This document shows positions 26,143 through 34,539 of a stretch of 64,000 bases of DNA, piece after piece. The notes beneath the pieces are model-generated. The model was not told the origin of the DNA. It did no database searches and was given only the letters and a program-made list of their open reading frames with translations. Source of the stretch: Kitasatospora terrestris. Lineage in GTDB: Bacteria > Actinomycetota > Actinomycetes > Streptomycetales > Streptomycetaceae. Each line of letters begins with the position of its first letter. The stretch's first letter is position 1. Position numbers and translations under genes: made by a program. The stretch is from assembly GCF_039542905.1 (NCBI RefSeq), contig NZ_BAABIS010000001.1, positions 1,426,001 through 1,490,000 on the forward strand. Direction: 5' to 3'.

Positions 26143-26467
26143 CCGCACACGAGGCAGGTGGAGCCGACGTCCGGCCTGGCCGGCCGCTTCGGGGTCATCG
26201 AGACCAGGTTGCTGCCGGCCGCGCCGGTTCAGCGGTCCATCACCGTGCCTCACGCGGAGGCCGGCTCGCCGCTGCCGGCACGGCGTGGAGCGGCTCCGCC
26301 GAGGGCATCTGCGAAGGCCGCGCCGACGGTCTGACCGCGTGCCCGCGCCCCACGCCCGGGGGTGAGCCTCGGGCCGGCTGTTTCACCGACCGGGTCGGCG
26401 CCGCTACCGTAGGGGTGCGGGTTCACGGGGCCCGCGGCCCGCAGGCGGATGTGGACGGAGGCGGACG
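26143..26467. other. Intergenic stretch with one -10-like box
   Basis: About 325 bases between the terminator and the Uma2 gene. No reading frame shows coding character. TACCGT near 26405 may be the -10 box for the Uma2 gene, leaving a leader of about 55 bases. Confidence 0.45.
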
Positions 26468-27022
26468 GTGAGCGCAGAGCCCATCGCATACGCGGATGTG
26501 AACCACGAAGCCGCGCTGAAGTACGCCGTGCAGCTCATCGACCACCGATGGGCCCAGGTCATCGAGGGGCGGATCGTCCTGGTGTCACCCATGTGGGACC
26601 ACGAAAAGGTCGCCGCGAGGATCCGCCGCCAGATCGACGCCCGCGTCGACGAGCTCGGATGCATCACCGGCTCGGGCAACCTCGACCTGCCCGGTTCCCC
26701 GAACTGGTACATGCCCGACCTCGCCGTCATCCCCGAAGACCTCGCCGCCGGCGCCGGCGCCCTCACCCCCGACCAGACCCTGCTGATCGTCGAGGTCACC
26801 TCCGAGTCCAACGGCGACACCGACCGCGTCACCAAGCGCAAGCGCTACGCCCAGTACGGCGCCCCGCTCTACCTGATCGCCGACCGGCAGAACCGCACCT
26901 GCACCCTGTTCTCCGAGCCTCACGACCTCGGCTACGCCGTCGTGGACGGCCCCCACTCGTTCGGCACCCCGATCCACCTGCCCGAACCGTTCGGCCTTGC
27001 CCTGGACACCACGGCGTTCTGA
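26468..27022 (+). CDS. Uma2-family (PD-(D/E)XK) endonuclease-like protein
   Basis: A 184-residue protein of the Uma2/DUF820 family, a restriction-endonuclease-like fold. Family signatures are seen: the early VIEGRIVLVSPMWDHEKVAA, the catalytic Asp in NWYMPDLAVIPEDL, the LLIVEVTSESNGDTDRVTKR segment carrying E-x-x-S/T and the downstream Lys, then YAQYGAPLYLIADRQN. These families are greatly expanded in actinobacteria and cyanobacteria, and the physiological target is unknown. The GTG at 26468 follows GGAGGC. A short frame of 54 codons begins 4 bases after the stop and may be a partner. Confidence 0.88.
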   Translation: MSAEPIAYADVNHEAALKYAVQLIDHRWAQVIEGRIVLVSPMWDHEKVAARIRRQIDARVDELGCITGSGNLDLPGSPNWYMPDLAVIPEDLAAGAGALTPDQTLLIVEVTSESNGDTDRVTKRKRYAQYGAPLYLIADRQNRTCTLFSEPHDLGYAVVDGPHSFGTPIHLPEPFGLALDTTAF

Positions 27023-27026
27023 CTCG

Positions 27027-27191
27027 GTGCTCGACCTGGCCGCCCCCGAGGTGACGTGGGAGATCCCGGAGGACACCGACGCGCCCCGGCTGGCCGCCGC
27101 CCTCGCCGCCATCGCCCCGGAGCGCGCCGACCGGGCCTTCGAGCTCGCCCTCGACGCCCTGCTCGCCCACTTCCGCCGCCGGATCGCCTGA
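27027..27191 (+). CDS. Small acidic protein after the Uma2 gene
   Basis: A 54-residue frame from a GTG at 27027, four bases after the Uma2 stop. It reads EVTWEIPEDTDAPRLAAALA and then a helix AFELALDALLAHFRRRIA. Codon use is like neighbouring genes and the helix is amphipathic. No good ribosome-binding site is seen, so translation would rely on coupling to the upstream stop. No family was recognised. It could be a small partner of the Uma2 protein or a chance frame. Confidence 0.4.
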   Translation: MLDLAAPEVTWEIPEDTDAPRLAAALAAIAPERADRAFELALDALLAHFRRRIA

Positions 27192-27221
27192 ACCGGCCGC
27201 CCCGCAGCCCGGCCTGCCGCC

Positions 27222-29234
27222 TCAGCGCGGCCGGAAGGCGATCAGCGCGATGTCGTCGCGGATCTCGACGACCCGGGCCAGCAGCCGGTCGCAGAGCTCG
27301 CCGACCGGCAGGCGGCGGGCCTCGGCGGCCGCGCCGCTCATCCGGGCGATGCCCTCCGACAGGTGCTCGCCGGGCACCTCGACCAGGCCGTCGGTGTAGA
27401 GGATCAGGGTGTCACCCGCGCCGATCGGGTGACGGTGGGTCATCCGGGGCTCGCCGGGCGCCACGCACAGCGGCACGTCGGCCTCCTCCCCCGCCAGCAG
27501 CCGGGGTTCGCCCTCGGCGGGGACCAGCAGCGGCGGCGGGTGCCCGGCGTTCGACCAGGCCGCCGTCCAGCCGCCGTCCGCGCCGCGCACCAGGTGCACG
27601 TGGACGGCGGTGGCGAAGGAGGCCACTCCCAGCCCGTCGGCGGCCGCGTCCAGTTCGGCCAGGGTGTGCGCGGGCGTCTCCAGGTGGGTGCGGTTGTAGG
27701 CCACCGAGCGGAGCATCGAGCGCAGCTGGCCCATGGTGGTGGCGGCGGCCAGGTCGTGACCGGCGACGTCGCCGATGGTCAGCGCGAGCGATCCGTCGGG
27801 CAGCGGGAAGGCGTCGTACCAGTCGCCGCCGACCTCGGCGGTGCGGCTGCCGGGCTGGTAGCGGGTGGCGAGTTCGGCGCCCTCTACGGCGGGCGGCTCG
27901 GTGAGCAGTGCCCGCTGCAGGACGAGCGCGGCGTGCCGGGTCCGCTGGAGTTCCAGGGCCTGGTGCAGCGGGGTCTGGGCGCGCTGCAGGACCTCGTGCA
28001 GCAGCTCGATGTCGGCCTCGCAGGGCGGCTCGGAGTCCTCGCAGCGGGCGGCCGCGGCGAGCGCGACCACGGTGCCGTCGACCTCGATCGGCAGCAGGGT
28101 GAGGCTGGTGGCGCGGGCCTCGTTGAGCCATTCGGCGGAGATCGAGGGGACGGCGCCGTCGGGCACCTGTCCGGCCGGGAAGGTCAGCAGCTTGGGCCGT
28201 CGCTGGGCGACCGCGAGCCGGGACTTGGCGCCGAGCCGGTAGGACTGGCGGCGGATCGGCGGCAGCGGCGGCAGTCCGGGCCGGGCGACGGAGGCGACCC
28301 GGACGCCGGTGAGCTCTTCCCCGGAGGCGCCGGAGAGCAGGTAGACGGCGCAGGCGTCGGTGAGTTCGGGGACGACGGCGGCGGCGAGCGCGGCGAAGGC
28401 GTCCTCGGGCCCCTCGACGTCGGTGACCCCGCCGGCCCGGGCGAGCAGGCGCTCGCGCAGCCGGCGCCGCCACCGGTCCTCGACGTCCGTGGTGGTGCCG
28501 ATCCATTCGACCAGCTCGCCGTCCCGGACGATCGGGACTGCTCGGGAGCGGACGTGCCGGTAGCCGCCGCCGTCGGTCCGCACCCGGAAGGTGTACTCGA
28601 CCAGTGGCGGCTGTTCGCGGTGGGCACGGGACCACAGGGCGGTCAGCCGGTCCCGGTCGCGCGGGTGGACGGCCTCCAACCAGCCGCGCGAGGCGGACTG
28701 GTCGAGGGTCTGGCCGGTGAGCTCCTGCCAGCCGGGGACGAGTTCGGTGAGCGTGCCGTCCGGCTGGGCGAGCCAGACCATCTGCGAAACCGCCGAGACC
28801 AGCGCCTCGTACCGCTGGAGGGCGTGCAGCCGTTCCAGGGCGAGCAGCTCGGCCTGCCGCGCGGAGTGCACCTGGGCGGTGGTGTCGATCGCGGCGATCA
28901 GCACGCCGGGGCCGTAGCGGGAGGCGGCCGGCGAGCAGGAGTAGACGAAGTGCCGGTGGTCGTCGGGCCCGCTGGCGCCGGGCGAGGCGACCGTGCGGTG
29001 GGCGGTGACCTGGCGGGCGGTGGAGTCGGCGAGGACCTGGTCGAGCGTGTCGACCAGGCCCTCGGCCCCTTCGTCGGCGAACACCTCGGCGACCGGCCCG
29101 CCGAGGGGCCGGTCGCCGAAGAGGTCACGGAAGGCCTCGTTGACGTAGACCAACCGGTGGCCGGGTCCGGCCGTCAGCGCGATCACCACGATCGCCCGGT
29201 CGAACGCCTCCGGCGTCAGCTGCGGCTCGGCCAC
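27222..29234 (-). CDS. PAS-PAS-GAF-SpoIIE protein phosphatase
   Basis: A 670-residue PP2C-type serine phosphatase. A PAS domain covers about 10-115 (LVYVNEAFRDLFGDRPLGG), and a second with PAC extends over about 135-255 (MVWLAQPDGTLTELVPGWQE). A GAF-like domain covers about 265-425. The SpoIIE domain (about 450-668) has the full metal motif set: VGGDWYDAFPLPDG, IGDVAGHDLAAATTMGQLR, LYTDGLVE and RDDIALIAF. There is no HATPase domain, so it would act on STAS anti-anti-sigma factors opposite a separate kinase. The GTG at 29234 follows GAGGAC. Unlike the other SpoIIE protein in the window, its GDV Asp is intact. Confidence 0.92.
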   Translation of the reverse strand: MAEPQLTPEAFDRAIVVIALTAGPGHRLVYVNEAFRDLFGDRPLGGPVAEVFADEGAEGLVDTLDQVLADSTARQVTAHRTVASPGASGPDDHRHFVYSCSPAASRYGPGVLIAAIDTTAQVHSARQAELLALERLHALQRYEALVSAVSQMVWLAQPDGTLTELVPGWQELTGQTLDQSASRGWLEAVHPRDRDRLTALWSRAHREQPPLVEYTFRVRTDGGGYRHVRSRAVPIVRDGELVEWIGTTTDVEDRWRRRLRERLLARAGGVTDVEGPEDAFAALAAAVVPELTDACAVYLLSGASGEELTGVRVASVARPGLPPLPPIRRQSYRLGAKSRLAVAQRRPKLLTFPAGQVPDGAVPSISAEWLNEARATSLTLLPIEVDGTVVALAAAARCEDSEPPCEADIELLHEVLQRAQTPLHQALELQRTRHAALVLQRALLTEPPAVEGAELATRYQPGSRTAEVGGDWYDAFPLPDGSLALTIGDVAGHDLAAATTMGQLRSMLRSVAYNRTHLETPAHTLAELDAAADGLGVASFATAVHVHLVRGADGGWTAAWSNAGHPPPLLVPAEGEPRLLAGEEADVPLCVAPGEPRMTHRHPIGAGDTLILYTDGLVEVPGEHLSEGIARMSGAAAEARRLPVGELCDRLLARVVEIRDDIALIAFRPR

Positions 29235-29275
29235 CCCCGTCGGTCCTCATTCCTTCCGTGTCCAGGCGTGCGTGC

Positions 29276-29680
29276 TCAGGCCAGCAGCTTGGCCTTGGCC
29301 TTCTGGAACTCCTCCTCGCTGATGGCACCACTGGTCCTGAGGTCGGCCAGCTTGGCCAGCTCGTCGGCGTGACTGACCCCGCCCGCGCCGCCACTGCTGC
29401 CCGCGGCGTCCTGGACGTACCTCTTGAAGGCGGCCTCGTTCTGCTGCATCTGGGCGAGGTCGCGCTCACCCATCGACTTGCCGCGGGCGATCAGGTACAC
29501 GAACACACCGAGGAACGGCAGGATGATCACGAAGATGATCCAGCCGGCCTTGCCCCAGCCGCCCATGTCGTTGCTGCGGAAGATGTCCGTGATGATCTTG
29601 AAGAGCAGGAAGAACCACAGGATCCACAGGAAGAACCACAGCATGGTCCAGAACAGGTTGAGCAGCGGATAGTCGTCCAC
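29276..29680 (-). CDS. PLDc_N membrane protein with C-terminal SHOCT domain
   Basis: A 134-residue inner-membrane protein. Residues about 5-65 hold two hydrophobic helices (MLWFFLWILWFFLLFKI and WIIFVIILPFLGVFVYLI), the phospholipase-D nuclease N-terminal (PLDc_N) pattern ending VYLIARGKSM. Residues about 105-134 are a SHOCT motif: DELAKLADLRTSGAISEEEF. SHOCT is a short helical oligomerisation or anchoring motif found at protein ends. Actinobacteria carry several copies of this layout, with unproven roles. It lies 42 bp upstream of the SpoIIE gene on the same strand and may be cotranscribed with it. Confidence 0.9.
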   Translation of the reverse strand: MDDYPLLNLFWTMLWFFLWILWFFLLFKIITDIFRSNDMGGWGKAGWIIFVIILPFLGVFVYLIARGKSMGERDLAQMQQNEAAFKRYVQDAAGSSGGAGGVSHADELAKLADLRTSGAISEEEFQKAKAKLLA

Positions 29681-29780
29681 CGAGAGCTCCCTTCACAATG
29701 GGTCGAAAAGATTGTTATCACCACAAAACGGACACCGCATCCGGAGAATCCCGCCACTTCCCGCGCGGACGGATGATCAC

Positions 29781-29786
29781 TAGGGT
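29781..29786 (+). promoter_or_regulatory. -10 box for a probable leaderless transcript
   Basis: TAGGGT ends 7 nt before the GTG at 29794, which lacks a Shine-Dalgarno sequence. This fits leaderless initiation and argues against the longer upstream start at 29698. Confidence 0.5.
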
Positions 29787-29793
29787 TCCGTCC

Positions 29794-30636
29794 GTGACCG
29801 AACATGAGTCCAGTGACGCGCTGTGGGATGAGTTCGTCAGGGAGTTTGAGAAGAACAACGCACAGCACGAGCCCAGCGCGGCGGAACGGGCGCAGCCGCC
29901 CCAGCAGCCCAAACAGTCCGAGCGGCGTCGGCGCTCCTGGCTGGTGCCGACGATGGTCGCCTTCGTGCTGGTGACCGGTGCGGCGGGGTACCTGATCGGG
30001 CCGGGAGCCGAGCACCGTCCCACCGCCGCACCGCCGGCGGCCTCCGCCTCGGCCAGTCCCAGCCCCGCGGCCACCGGATCCCCCGCGCCGGCCGCCTCGA
30101 CGGCGTCGCCGGCCAGAGGGACTGCGTCGCCGACGGCCTCCGGCGCGTACGCCCAGGCGACGGCGGCCGTGCCGCTGTCGGTCTTCCCGCAGCAGGTCCA
30201 GGGATACACCCTGGTCGCCGGCAAGGCGGACCCGGTCTGCACCGGGGCGGACACCGTGGCAACGGTCCTGGCCGGGAAGATCGCCCAGAGCCACGGCTGC
30301 CTCGGGGTGGACGTCGCCCTGTACCGGGACGCCGACGGCAACCAGTACAACCTGGCGCTGTTCACCCTGAAGGATCCGCTGGACGCCCTCGACCTGATGA
30401 CCTTTCTCGCCAGGGACCCGACGGACTACGAGGTCGCGGTGCAGCTCCCGCCGAAGGAGTCCGGGCTGCGGCAGCTGCCCGCCGACAGCGGCCTGGTGCA
30501 GGAATTCGCCCTCAACGGGAGCGCCCTGCTCGTCGGGATGGCCCAGTGGTCCGACGGGCGGACCGCCGACTTCGACAAGCTGGTCGAGCAGCTCAGCCCG
30601 CTCACCAGGGCGGTGGTCGCACGGGTCCAGGCCTGA
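29794..30636 (+). CDS. Membrane-anchored extracytoplasmic protein, unknown
   Basis: A 280-residue single-pass protein from a leaderless GTG. Residues 1-45 are cytoplasmic and charged (DALWDEFVREFEKNNAQ). One transmembrane helix, WLVPTMVAFVLVTGAAGYLIG, is followed by an Ala/Ser/Pro/Thr linker of about 60 residues that would cross the cell wall. The C-terminal domain (about 130-280) is compact, with Cys pairs (DPVCTGADT and SHGCLGVDVALYRDADG) likely to form a disulfide. No family was recognised. The layout recurs in actinobacterial surface proteins. It converges on the redox operon and shares no strand with a partner. Confidence 0.75.
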   Translation: MTEHESSDALWDEFVREFEKNNAQHEPSAAERAQPPQQPKQSERRRRSWLVPTMVAFVLVTGAAGYLIGPGAEHRPTAAPPAASASASPSPAATGSPAPAASTASPARGTASPTASGAYAQATAAVPLSVFPQQVQGYTLVAGKADPVCTGADTVATVLAGKIAQSHGCLGVDVALYRDADGNQYNLALFTLKDPLDALDLMTFLARDPTDYEVAVQLPPKESGLRQLPADSGLVQEFALNGSALLVGMAQWSDGRTADFDKLVEQLSPLTRAVVARVQA

Positions 30637-30646
30637 CCGGGCCGCC

Positions 30647-31015
30647 TCAGCGGTCGTGCGGGGAGGCCCGCCAGGCCAGCAGGACGACCAGGAAGGACGC
30701 CGCCGAGAAGCCGGTGCACCACCAGGCGGTGGTGGTGTTGCCCTGCATCCAGGCGTTGGTGGCCACCGTCAGCGCCCACAGCTGGCCGATCACCACGGTG
30801 ATCGCCAGCACCACGCGGGCGGTGAGGATCGCCGAGCGCTCGGGTTGCTGCTCGGTCCCGGCGCCGGGGCCCGGACCGGTGCCGGTGACCCGCGGGTCGC
30901 CGTAGCCGCTGGTCGCCCGGATCTGCGGGTAGCGCTCCGGCACCGGCCGGTTGAGCCGGGGCTCGTCGCTGCCCGGGTGGTAGTTCTCGGGGTAGTGCCC
31001 CTCGGGGAGCGTCAT
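30647..31015 (-). CDS. Small two-helix membrane protein of the redox operon
   Basis: A 122-residue protein. The first 65 residues are hydrophilic, Pro- and Tyr-rich (EGHYPENYHPGSDEPRLNRP). Two transmembrane helices follow: ILTARVVLAITVVIGQLWAL and AWWCTGFSAASFLVVLLAW. Its ATG shares one base with the stop of the Rieske gene, making it the fifth and last gene of the operon. It resembles the small uncharacterised membrane proteins that accompany actinobacterial Rieske/molybdopterin clusters (DUF6755-like is possible, not confirmed). It has no cofactor motif, so an assembly or membrane-docking subunit is the natural inference. Confidence 0.8.
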   Translation of the reverse strand: MTLPEGHYPENYHPGSDEPRLNRPVPERYPQIRATSGYGDPRVTGTGPGPGAGTEQQPERSAILTARVVLAITVVIGQLWALTVATNAWMQGNTTTAWWCTGFSAASFLVVLLAWRASPHDR

Positions 31016-31620
31016 CAGGAGCCGTCCTTCGGGCAGCCGGCCGCCTCGGCCAGCGCGGGGTCGCGGTCGCGCAGACCGCGGCAGAGCCCGGCCTCCACGC
31101 CCTCGCCGGAGCGGGCGGTGCCGATCGCCCAGACCGCGCCCGCGGCGTCCTCCACCATGATCACCTTGGGCAGCGGACGGGGCGGCGGCCCGGCCGTCAC
31201 CTCGCCGGTCCGCGCACTGAACACGCCCTCGTGGCACGGGCAGTACAGCTCGCCCTCCTCCCCCCTGCCCTTGCGCCACAGCACGCCGCAGGCCAGGTGG
31301 GTGCAGACGGTCGAGTAGCCGACCACCGAGCCGTCCGCCAGCTTGATCGCCATCGCCCGGTCGTTCTCGCCCGGGTAGTTGAAGGTCACCGCCTCGCCGC
31401 TGCCCAGCTGGTCGGCGACCTTCAACGGCGGCGCGGAGCCGTCCCCGTGGCGGTGCAGCACCCCGGCGGAGACCACGGTCGAGCCGACCACCAGCCCGCC
31501 GGAGACGGTCGCCACGATCCGCAGGTAGTCGCGCCGGGTGGTCAGCGAGTCGGCGCTGATCCGGTCGCGCAGCACGGCCTGCTCCTCCTCGGTGGGGCCG
31601 GCGGGCGGCAGGGTGGTCAC
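31015..31620 (-). CDS. Rieske [2Fe-2S] protein with Tat-type signal anchor
   Basis: A 201-residue electron-transfer protein. Residues 29-55 carry a Tat-type signal: TTRRDYLRIVATVSGGLVVG, with Arg29-Arg30 and a hydrophobic helix that would stay as an anchor. The Rieske cluster ligands are VCTHLACGVLW (Cys and His) and LYCPCHEGVFSARTG (Cys and His), with both disulfide Cys present. The fold thus sits outside the membrane. The start GTG overlaps the stop of the upstream ferredoxin gene (GTGA). In quinol-oxidising complexes such proteins take one electron from quinol. Its partner catalytic subunit lacks an export signal, which makes the geometry unusual. Confidence 0.93.
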   Translation of the reverse strand: MTTLPPAGPTEEEQAVLRDRISADSLTTRRDYLRIVATVSGGLVVGSTVVSAGVLHRHGDGSAPPLKVADQLGSGEAVTFNYPGENDRAMAIKLADGSVVGYSTVCTHLACGVLWRKGRGEEGELYCPCHEGVFSARTGEVTAGPPPRPLPKVIMVEDAAGAVWAIGTARSGEGVEAGLCRGLRDRDPALAEAAGCPKDGS

Positions 31621-32234
31621 AGCGTGGCTCCGTTCCCGGGCGTGGGCTGCCCGTTGACCTCGATCAGGTTCAGCAGCCCGCCGGGGACCGGCTGCTGCCG
31701 CTCGGCGGGCACCACCATCGCGACGCCGGTGGAGACCGTGACGTCGCCGAAGGCGAACAGCGTGGAGACGTCCACGCCGGGCCGCTCGGCCTGCAGCTCC
31801 TCGAGCGTCCCGTAGAACAGCGCGCCGGTCGGGCAGACCGTCGCGCACATCGGAGCCAGCCCGTAGCTGGTCCGGTCGTAGCAGAGGTTGCACTTCATCT
31901 GGAGCTTGGCCTCCAGATCGATCTTCGGTACGCCGAACGGGCAGGCGTTGACGCAGTTCGCGCAGCCGATGCAGCGGGTCGGGTCGGCCTCCTGCACCAC
32001 GCCGTCGGCGGTGATCAGGATCGCCTCCGCCGGGCAGACCTCGGCGCACGGCGCGACCGGGTCCTCGCAGTGCATGCAGACCGTCGGCAGCGAGGCCACC
32101 GAGCGGCCCTCGTCCGGGTAGTCCAGGTGGATCATGGACTTGCCGCGGTGCGAGTCGCACTCCCGGCAGGCCGAGACGCAGGCCTGGCAGCCGATGCAGC
32201 GGCCGGGGTCGATGAAGACGGTGCGTCCGAGCAT
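31617..32234 (-). CDS. Four-cluster [4Fe-4S] ferredoxin subunit (DmsB/NrfC-like)
   Basis: A 205-residue iron-sulfur electron-transfer subunit. Four Cys groups are laid out as in DmsB, HybA and NrfC: CIGCQACVSACREC, VCMHCEDPVAPCAEVCP, CIGCANCVNACP and CNLCYDRTSYGLAPMCATVCP. Each would bind one [4Fe-4S] cluster, giving a wire between a molybdopterin subunit and a membrane subunit. It is followed by a C-terminal extension of about 60 residues. No signal peptide is present. It starts 5 bases after the stop of the molybdopterin subunit gene and overlaps the Rieske gene by 4 bases, so the stoichiometry is probably coupled. Confidence 0.95.
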   Translation of the reverse strand: MLGRTVFIDPGRCIGCQACVSACRECDSHRGKSMIHLDYPDEGRSVASLPTVCMHCEDPVAPCAEVCPAEAILITADGVVQEADPTRCIGCANCVNACPFGVPKIDLEAKLQMKCNLCYDRTSYGLAPMCATVCPTGALFYGTLEELQAERPGVDVSTLFAFGDVTVSTGVAMVVPAERQQPVPGGLLNLIEVNGQPTPGNGATL

Positions 32235-32238
32235 CCGG

Positions 32239-34539
32239 TCAGCCCCTCTCGGCGGTGCCGCGGCCCTGCGGGGAGGTCGGCGGCAGCGGGTCGGTGCGGG
32301 AGACCTGGGCCTCCGGGTAGGCCTCGCGGCCGGGCGGGGTGGGCGGCGCTGGCACCTCGTCAACGGCCTCGGCGCGCTCGATCCGCACCGCGCAGACCTT
32401 GTACTCGGGGATCTTCGAGCGCGGGTCCAGCGCGTCGACGGTCAGCTCGTTGGCGGCGACCGGGTACGGCCAGTGGTAGGGCACGAACACGTGGTCCGCC
32501 CGGATCGCCTCGGTCACCAGCGCCGGCAGCACCGACGTCCCGCGCCGGGTGGTCACCCGCACCGGGTCGCCGGTGCGGAAGCCGTGCGAGGGGTGCACCT
32601 CGACCCACGGCCGGGGCGTCTGCTCGACCAGCGCGCCGAGGCGCCGGGTCTGGTTGCCGGACAGGAAGTGCGCCACCGTCCGTCCGGTGGTCAGCGTCAT
32701 CGGGTACTCGTCGTCGTACGGGTCGGCCGGCGGGTGCCACTCCACCACCTGCATGTGCACCTTGCCGTCCGGGTGCGCCGTCGTCCCGTCCTCGAACAGC
32801 CGCGGCGTCCCCGGGTGGTCCGGGCTCGGGCAGGGCCAGGCGATGCCGCCGGTCTCCTCCAGCCGCTCGTAGGTGATGCCGTAGTAGTCGATCACCGTGC
32901 CGGCCGAGGCCCGGCGCAGCTCGTCGAAGACCTCCTTCGACCCCTCGAAGGCGAACTTCTCGCCCACCCCGAGGCGGCGCGCCAGCTCGCACAGCACCCA
33001 GGTGTCGGTGTGCACCCCGGCCGGCGGCTCCTGCGCCTTGTTGTGCTTGACCACCCGGGCCTCGGCGTTGGCCATCACGCCCTCGTCCTCGGCCCAGGTG
33101 GTGACCGGGAAGACCACGTGCGCGTTGGCGGCCGTCTCGGAGAGGAAGAAGTCGAACTGCGCGTGGAACTCCAGCTCGTCGTAACCCGACTTCACCACCG
33201 CGTAGTTGGGCAGCGAGACGAAGGGATTGTTGCAGACGCCGAGCAGGCCGCGGATCTCGCCGCGCTGCATCTGCCAGACCATCTCCATCATCGAGGTGCC
33301 GGCCTGCGGCAGCTCCTCCTCGGCGATGCCCCAGATCGCGGAGATCTGCCGCCGGTGCGCCGGATCGTTGATCGAGCGCCCGCCCGGCAGCAGGTCCGCC
33401 TTCTGGCCGTGCTCGCGGCCGCCCTGCCCGTTGCCCTGGCCGGTGATGGTGCCGTACCCGGCGCCCGGACGGCCCAGGTTGCCGGTGGCGGTGCACAGGT
33501 TGATGACGGTCAGGCAGTTCTCCACGCCCTGCGTGTGGTGCTCGATCCCCCGCGCGTGCCAGGCCATCGCCCGCCGGGCCCGCCCGAACGTCCGGGCCAC
33601 CTGCACGATCTGCTCCGCCGGGATGCCGCAGATCTCCGCGGCCCGCGCCGGGGTGTACTCCTTGACCGTCTGCTTCACCTCCGCCCAGCCGGTGGTGTGC
33701 GCCTCCAGGAACGCCTCGTCGGTCAGACCCTCTTCCACGATCACGTTCAGCACCGCGTTGAAGAACGCCGCGTCCGTCCCGGACTTCAGCGCCACGTGGA
33801 TGTCGGCGGTCCGGGCGATCGCGGTCTCCCGCGGGTCGACCACGATCAGGCTCGCGCCCCGGTCCCGCGCGCCCCACACGTACTGGGTCATCACCGGGAA
33901 GCACTCGCCGACGTTGGAACCGGCGATCAGCAGGCACTCGGTCTGCAGGATGTCCGAGAACGGGTTCGCCGCCCGGTCGATGCCGAACGCCAGCTTGTTG
34001 GCGCCCGCCGCGCTCACCATGCACAGCCGGCCGTTGTAGTCCACGTGCCGGGTCTTCAGCGCGACCCGGGCGAACTTCCCCACCAGGTACGTCTTCTCCG
34101 AGAACAGGCTCGCCCCGCCGAGCATCCCGAACGCGTCCCGCCCGTGCTCGGACTGGATCCGCCGGATCTGCTCCACCGTGTACGACAGCGCCTCCTCCCA
34201 GGTCACCGACCGGAAGGGCTCGTCCCGGCTGCGCCGCATCAGCGGCGTGACCAGCCGGTCCGGGTGGTTGACCTGCTGGTAGGCGTTGATGCCCTTCGGG
34301 CACAGCCGCATCCGGTTGATGTCGTGGTTGCGCGGCTCGACGCCGAACACCTTGCCGTGGGTGTCCACCCGCAGGTACATCCCGCACTGCACGCCGCAGA
34401 AGCAGCAGTGCGTGGGCACCAGCGTCTGCTCGGTCTGGTCCGCCCGCCAGCCCGCCGCGGGCAGGCCGCCCGCGTCCCGGAACTTCCGGGTGCCGGACGG
34501 CGCGATCGACGGATCGAGCGGTACGCGCTCCGCGCTCAC
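32239..34539 (-). CDS. Molybdopterin oxidoreductase, catalytic subunit
   Basis: A 766-residue Mo-bisPGD enzyme of the DMSO-reductase superfamily. The N-terminal cluster motif is Cys45-x2-Cys48-x3-Cys52-x27-Cys80 (CFCGVQCGM, then RLCPKG). A Cys Mo-ligand at about 173 in GRLCMVSAAGANKLAFG is typical of assimilatory or periplasmic nitrate reductases and Cys-type formate dehydrogenases. The molydopterin-binding GTGQGNGQGG-like stretch and a C-terminal dinucleotide-binding domain (VTTRRGTSVLPALVTEAIRA) are present. There is no Tat signal, so it should be cytoplasmic unless carried by a partner. The GTG at 34539 overlaps the previous stop. Nitrate and formate are candidate substrates; the sequence alone does not decide. 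Confidence 0.93.
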   Translation of the reverse strand: MSAERVPLDPSIAPSGTRKFRDAGGLPAAGWRADQTEQTLVPTHCCFCGVQCGMYLRVDTHGKVFGVEPRNHDINRMRLCPKGINAYQQVNHPDRLVTPLMRRSRDEPFRSVTWEEALSYTVEQIRRIQSEHGRDAFGMLGGASLFSEKTYLVGKFARVALKTRHVDYNGRLCMVSAAGANKLAFGIDRAANPFSDILQTECLLIAGSNVGECFPVMTQYVWGARDRGASLIVVDPRETAIARTADIHVALKSGTDAAFFNAVLNVIVEEGLTDEAFLEAHTTGWAEVKQTVKEYTPARAAEICGIPAEQIVQVARTFGRARRAMAWHARGIEHHTQGVENCLTVINLCTATGNLGRPGAGYGTITGQGNGQGGREHGQKADLLPGGRSINDPAHRRQISAIWGIAEEELPQAGTSMMEMVWQMQRGEIRGLLGVCNNPFVSLPNYAVVKSGYDELEFHAQFDFFLSETAANAHVVFPVTTWAEDEGVMANAEARVVKHNKAQEPPAGVHTDTWVLCELARRLGVGEKFAFEGSKEVFDELRRASAGTVIDYYGITYERLEETGGIAWPCPSPDHPGTPRLFEDGTTAHPDGKVHMQVVEWHPPADPYDDEYPMTLTTGRTVAHFLSGNQTRRLGALVEQTPRPWVEVHPSHGFRTGDPVRVTTRRGTSVLPALVTEAIRADHVFVPYHWPYPVAANELTVDALDPRSKIPEYKVCAVRIERAEAVDEVPAPPTPPGREAYPEAQVSRTDPLPPTSPQGRGTAERG

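Noticed and set aside
26053..26253. Minus-strand frame containing CLVCGGPTGF over the terminator
   Set aside because: The Cys pair is produced by the hairpin sequence itself, there is no ribosome-binding site, and codon bias is poor.
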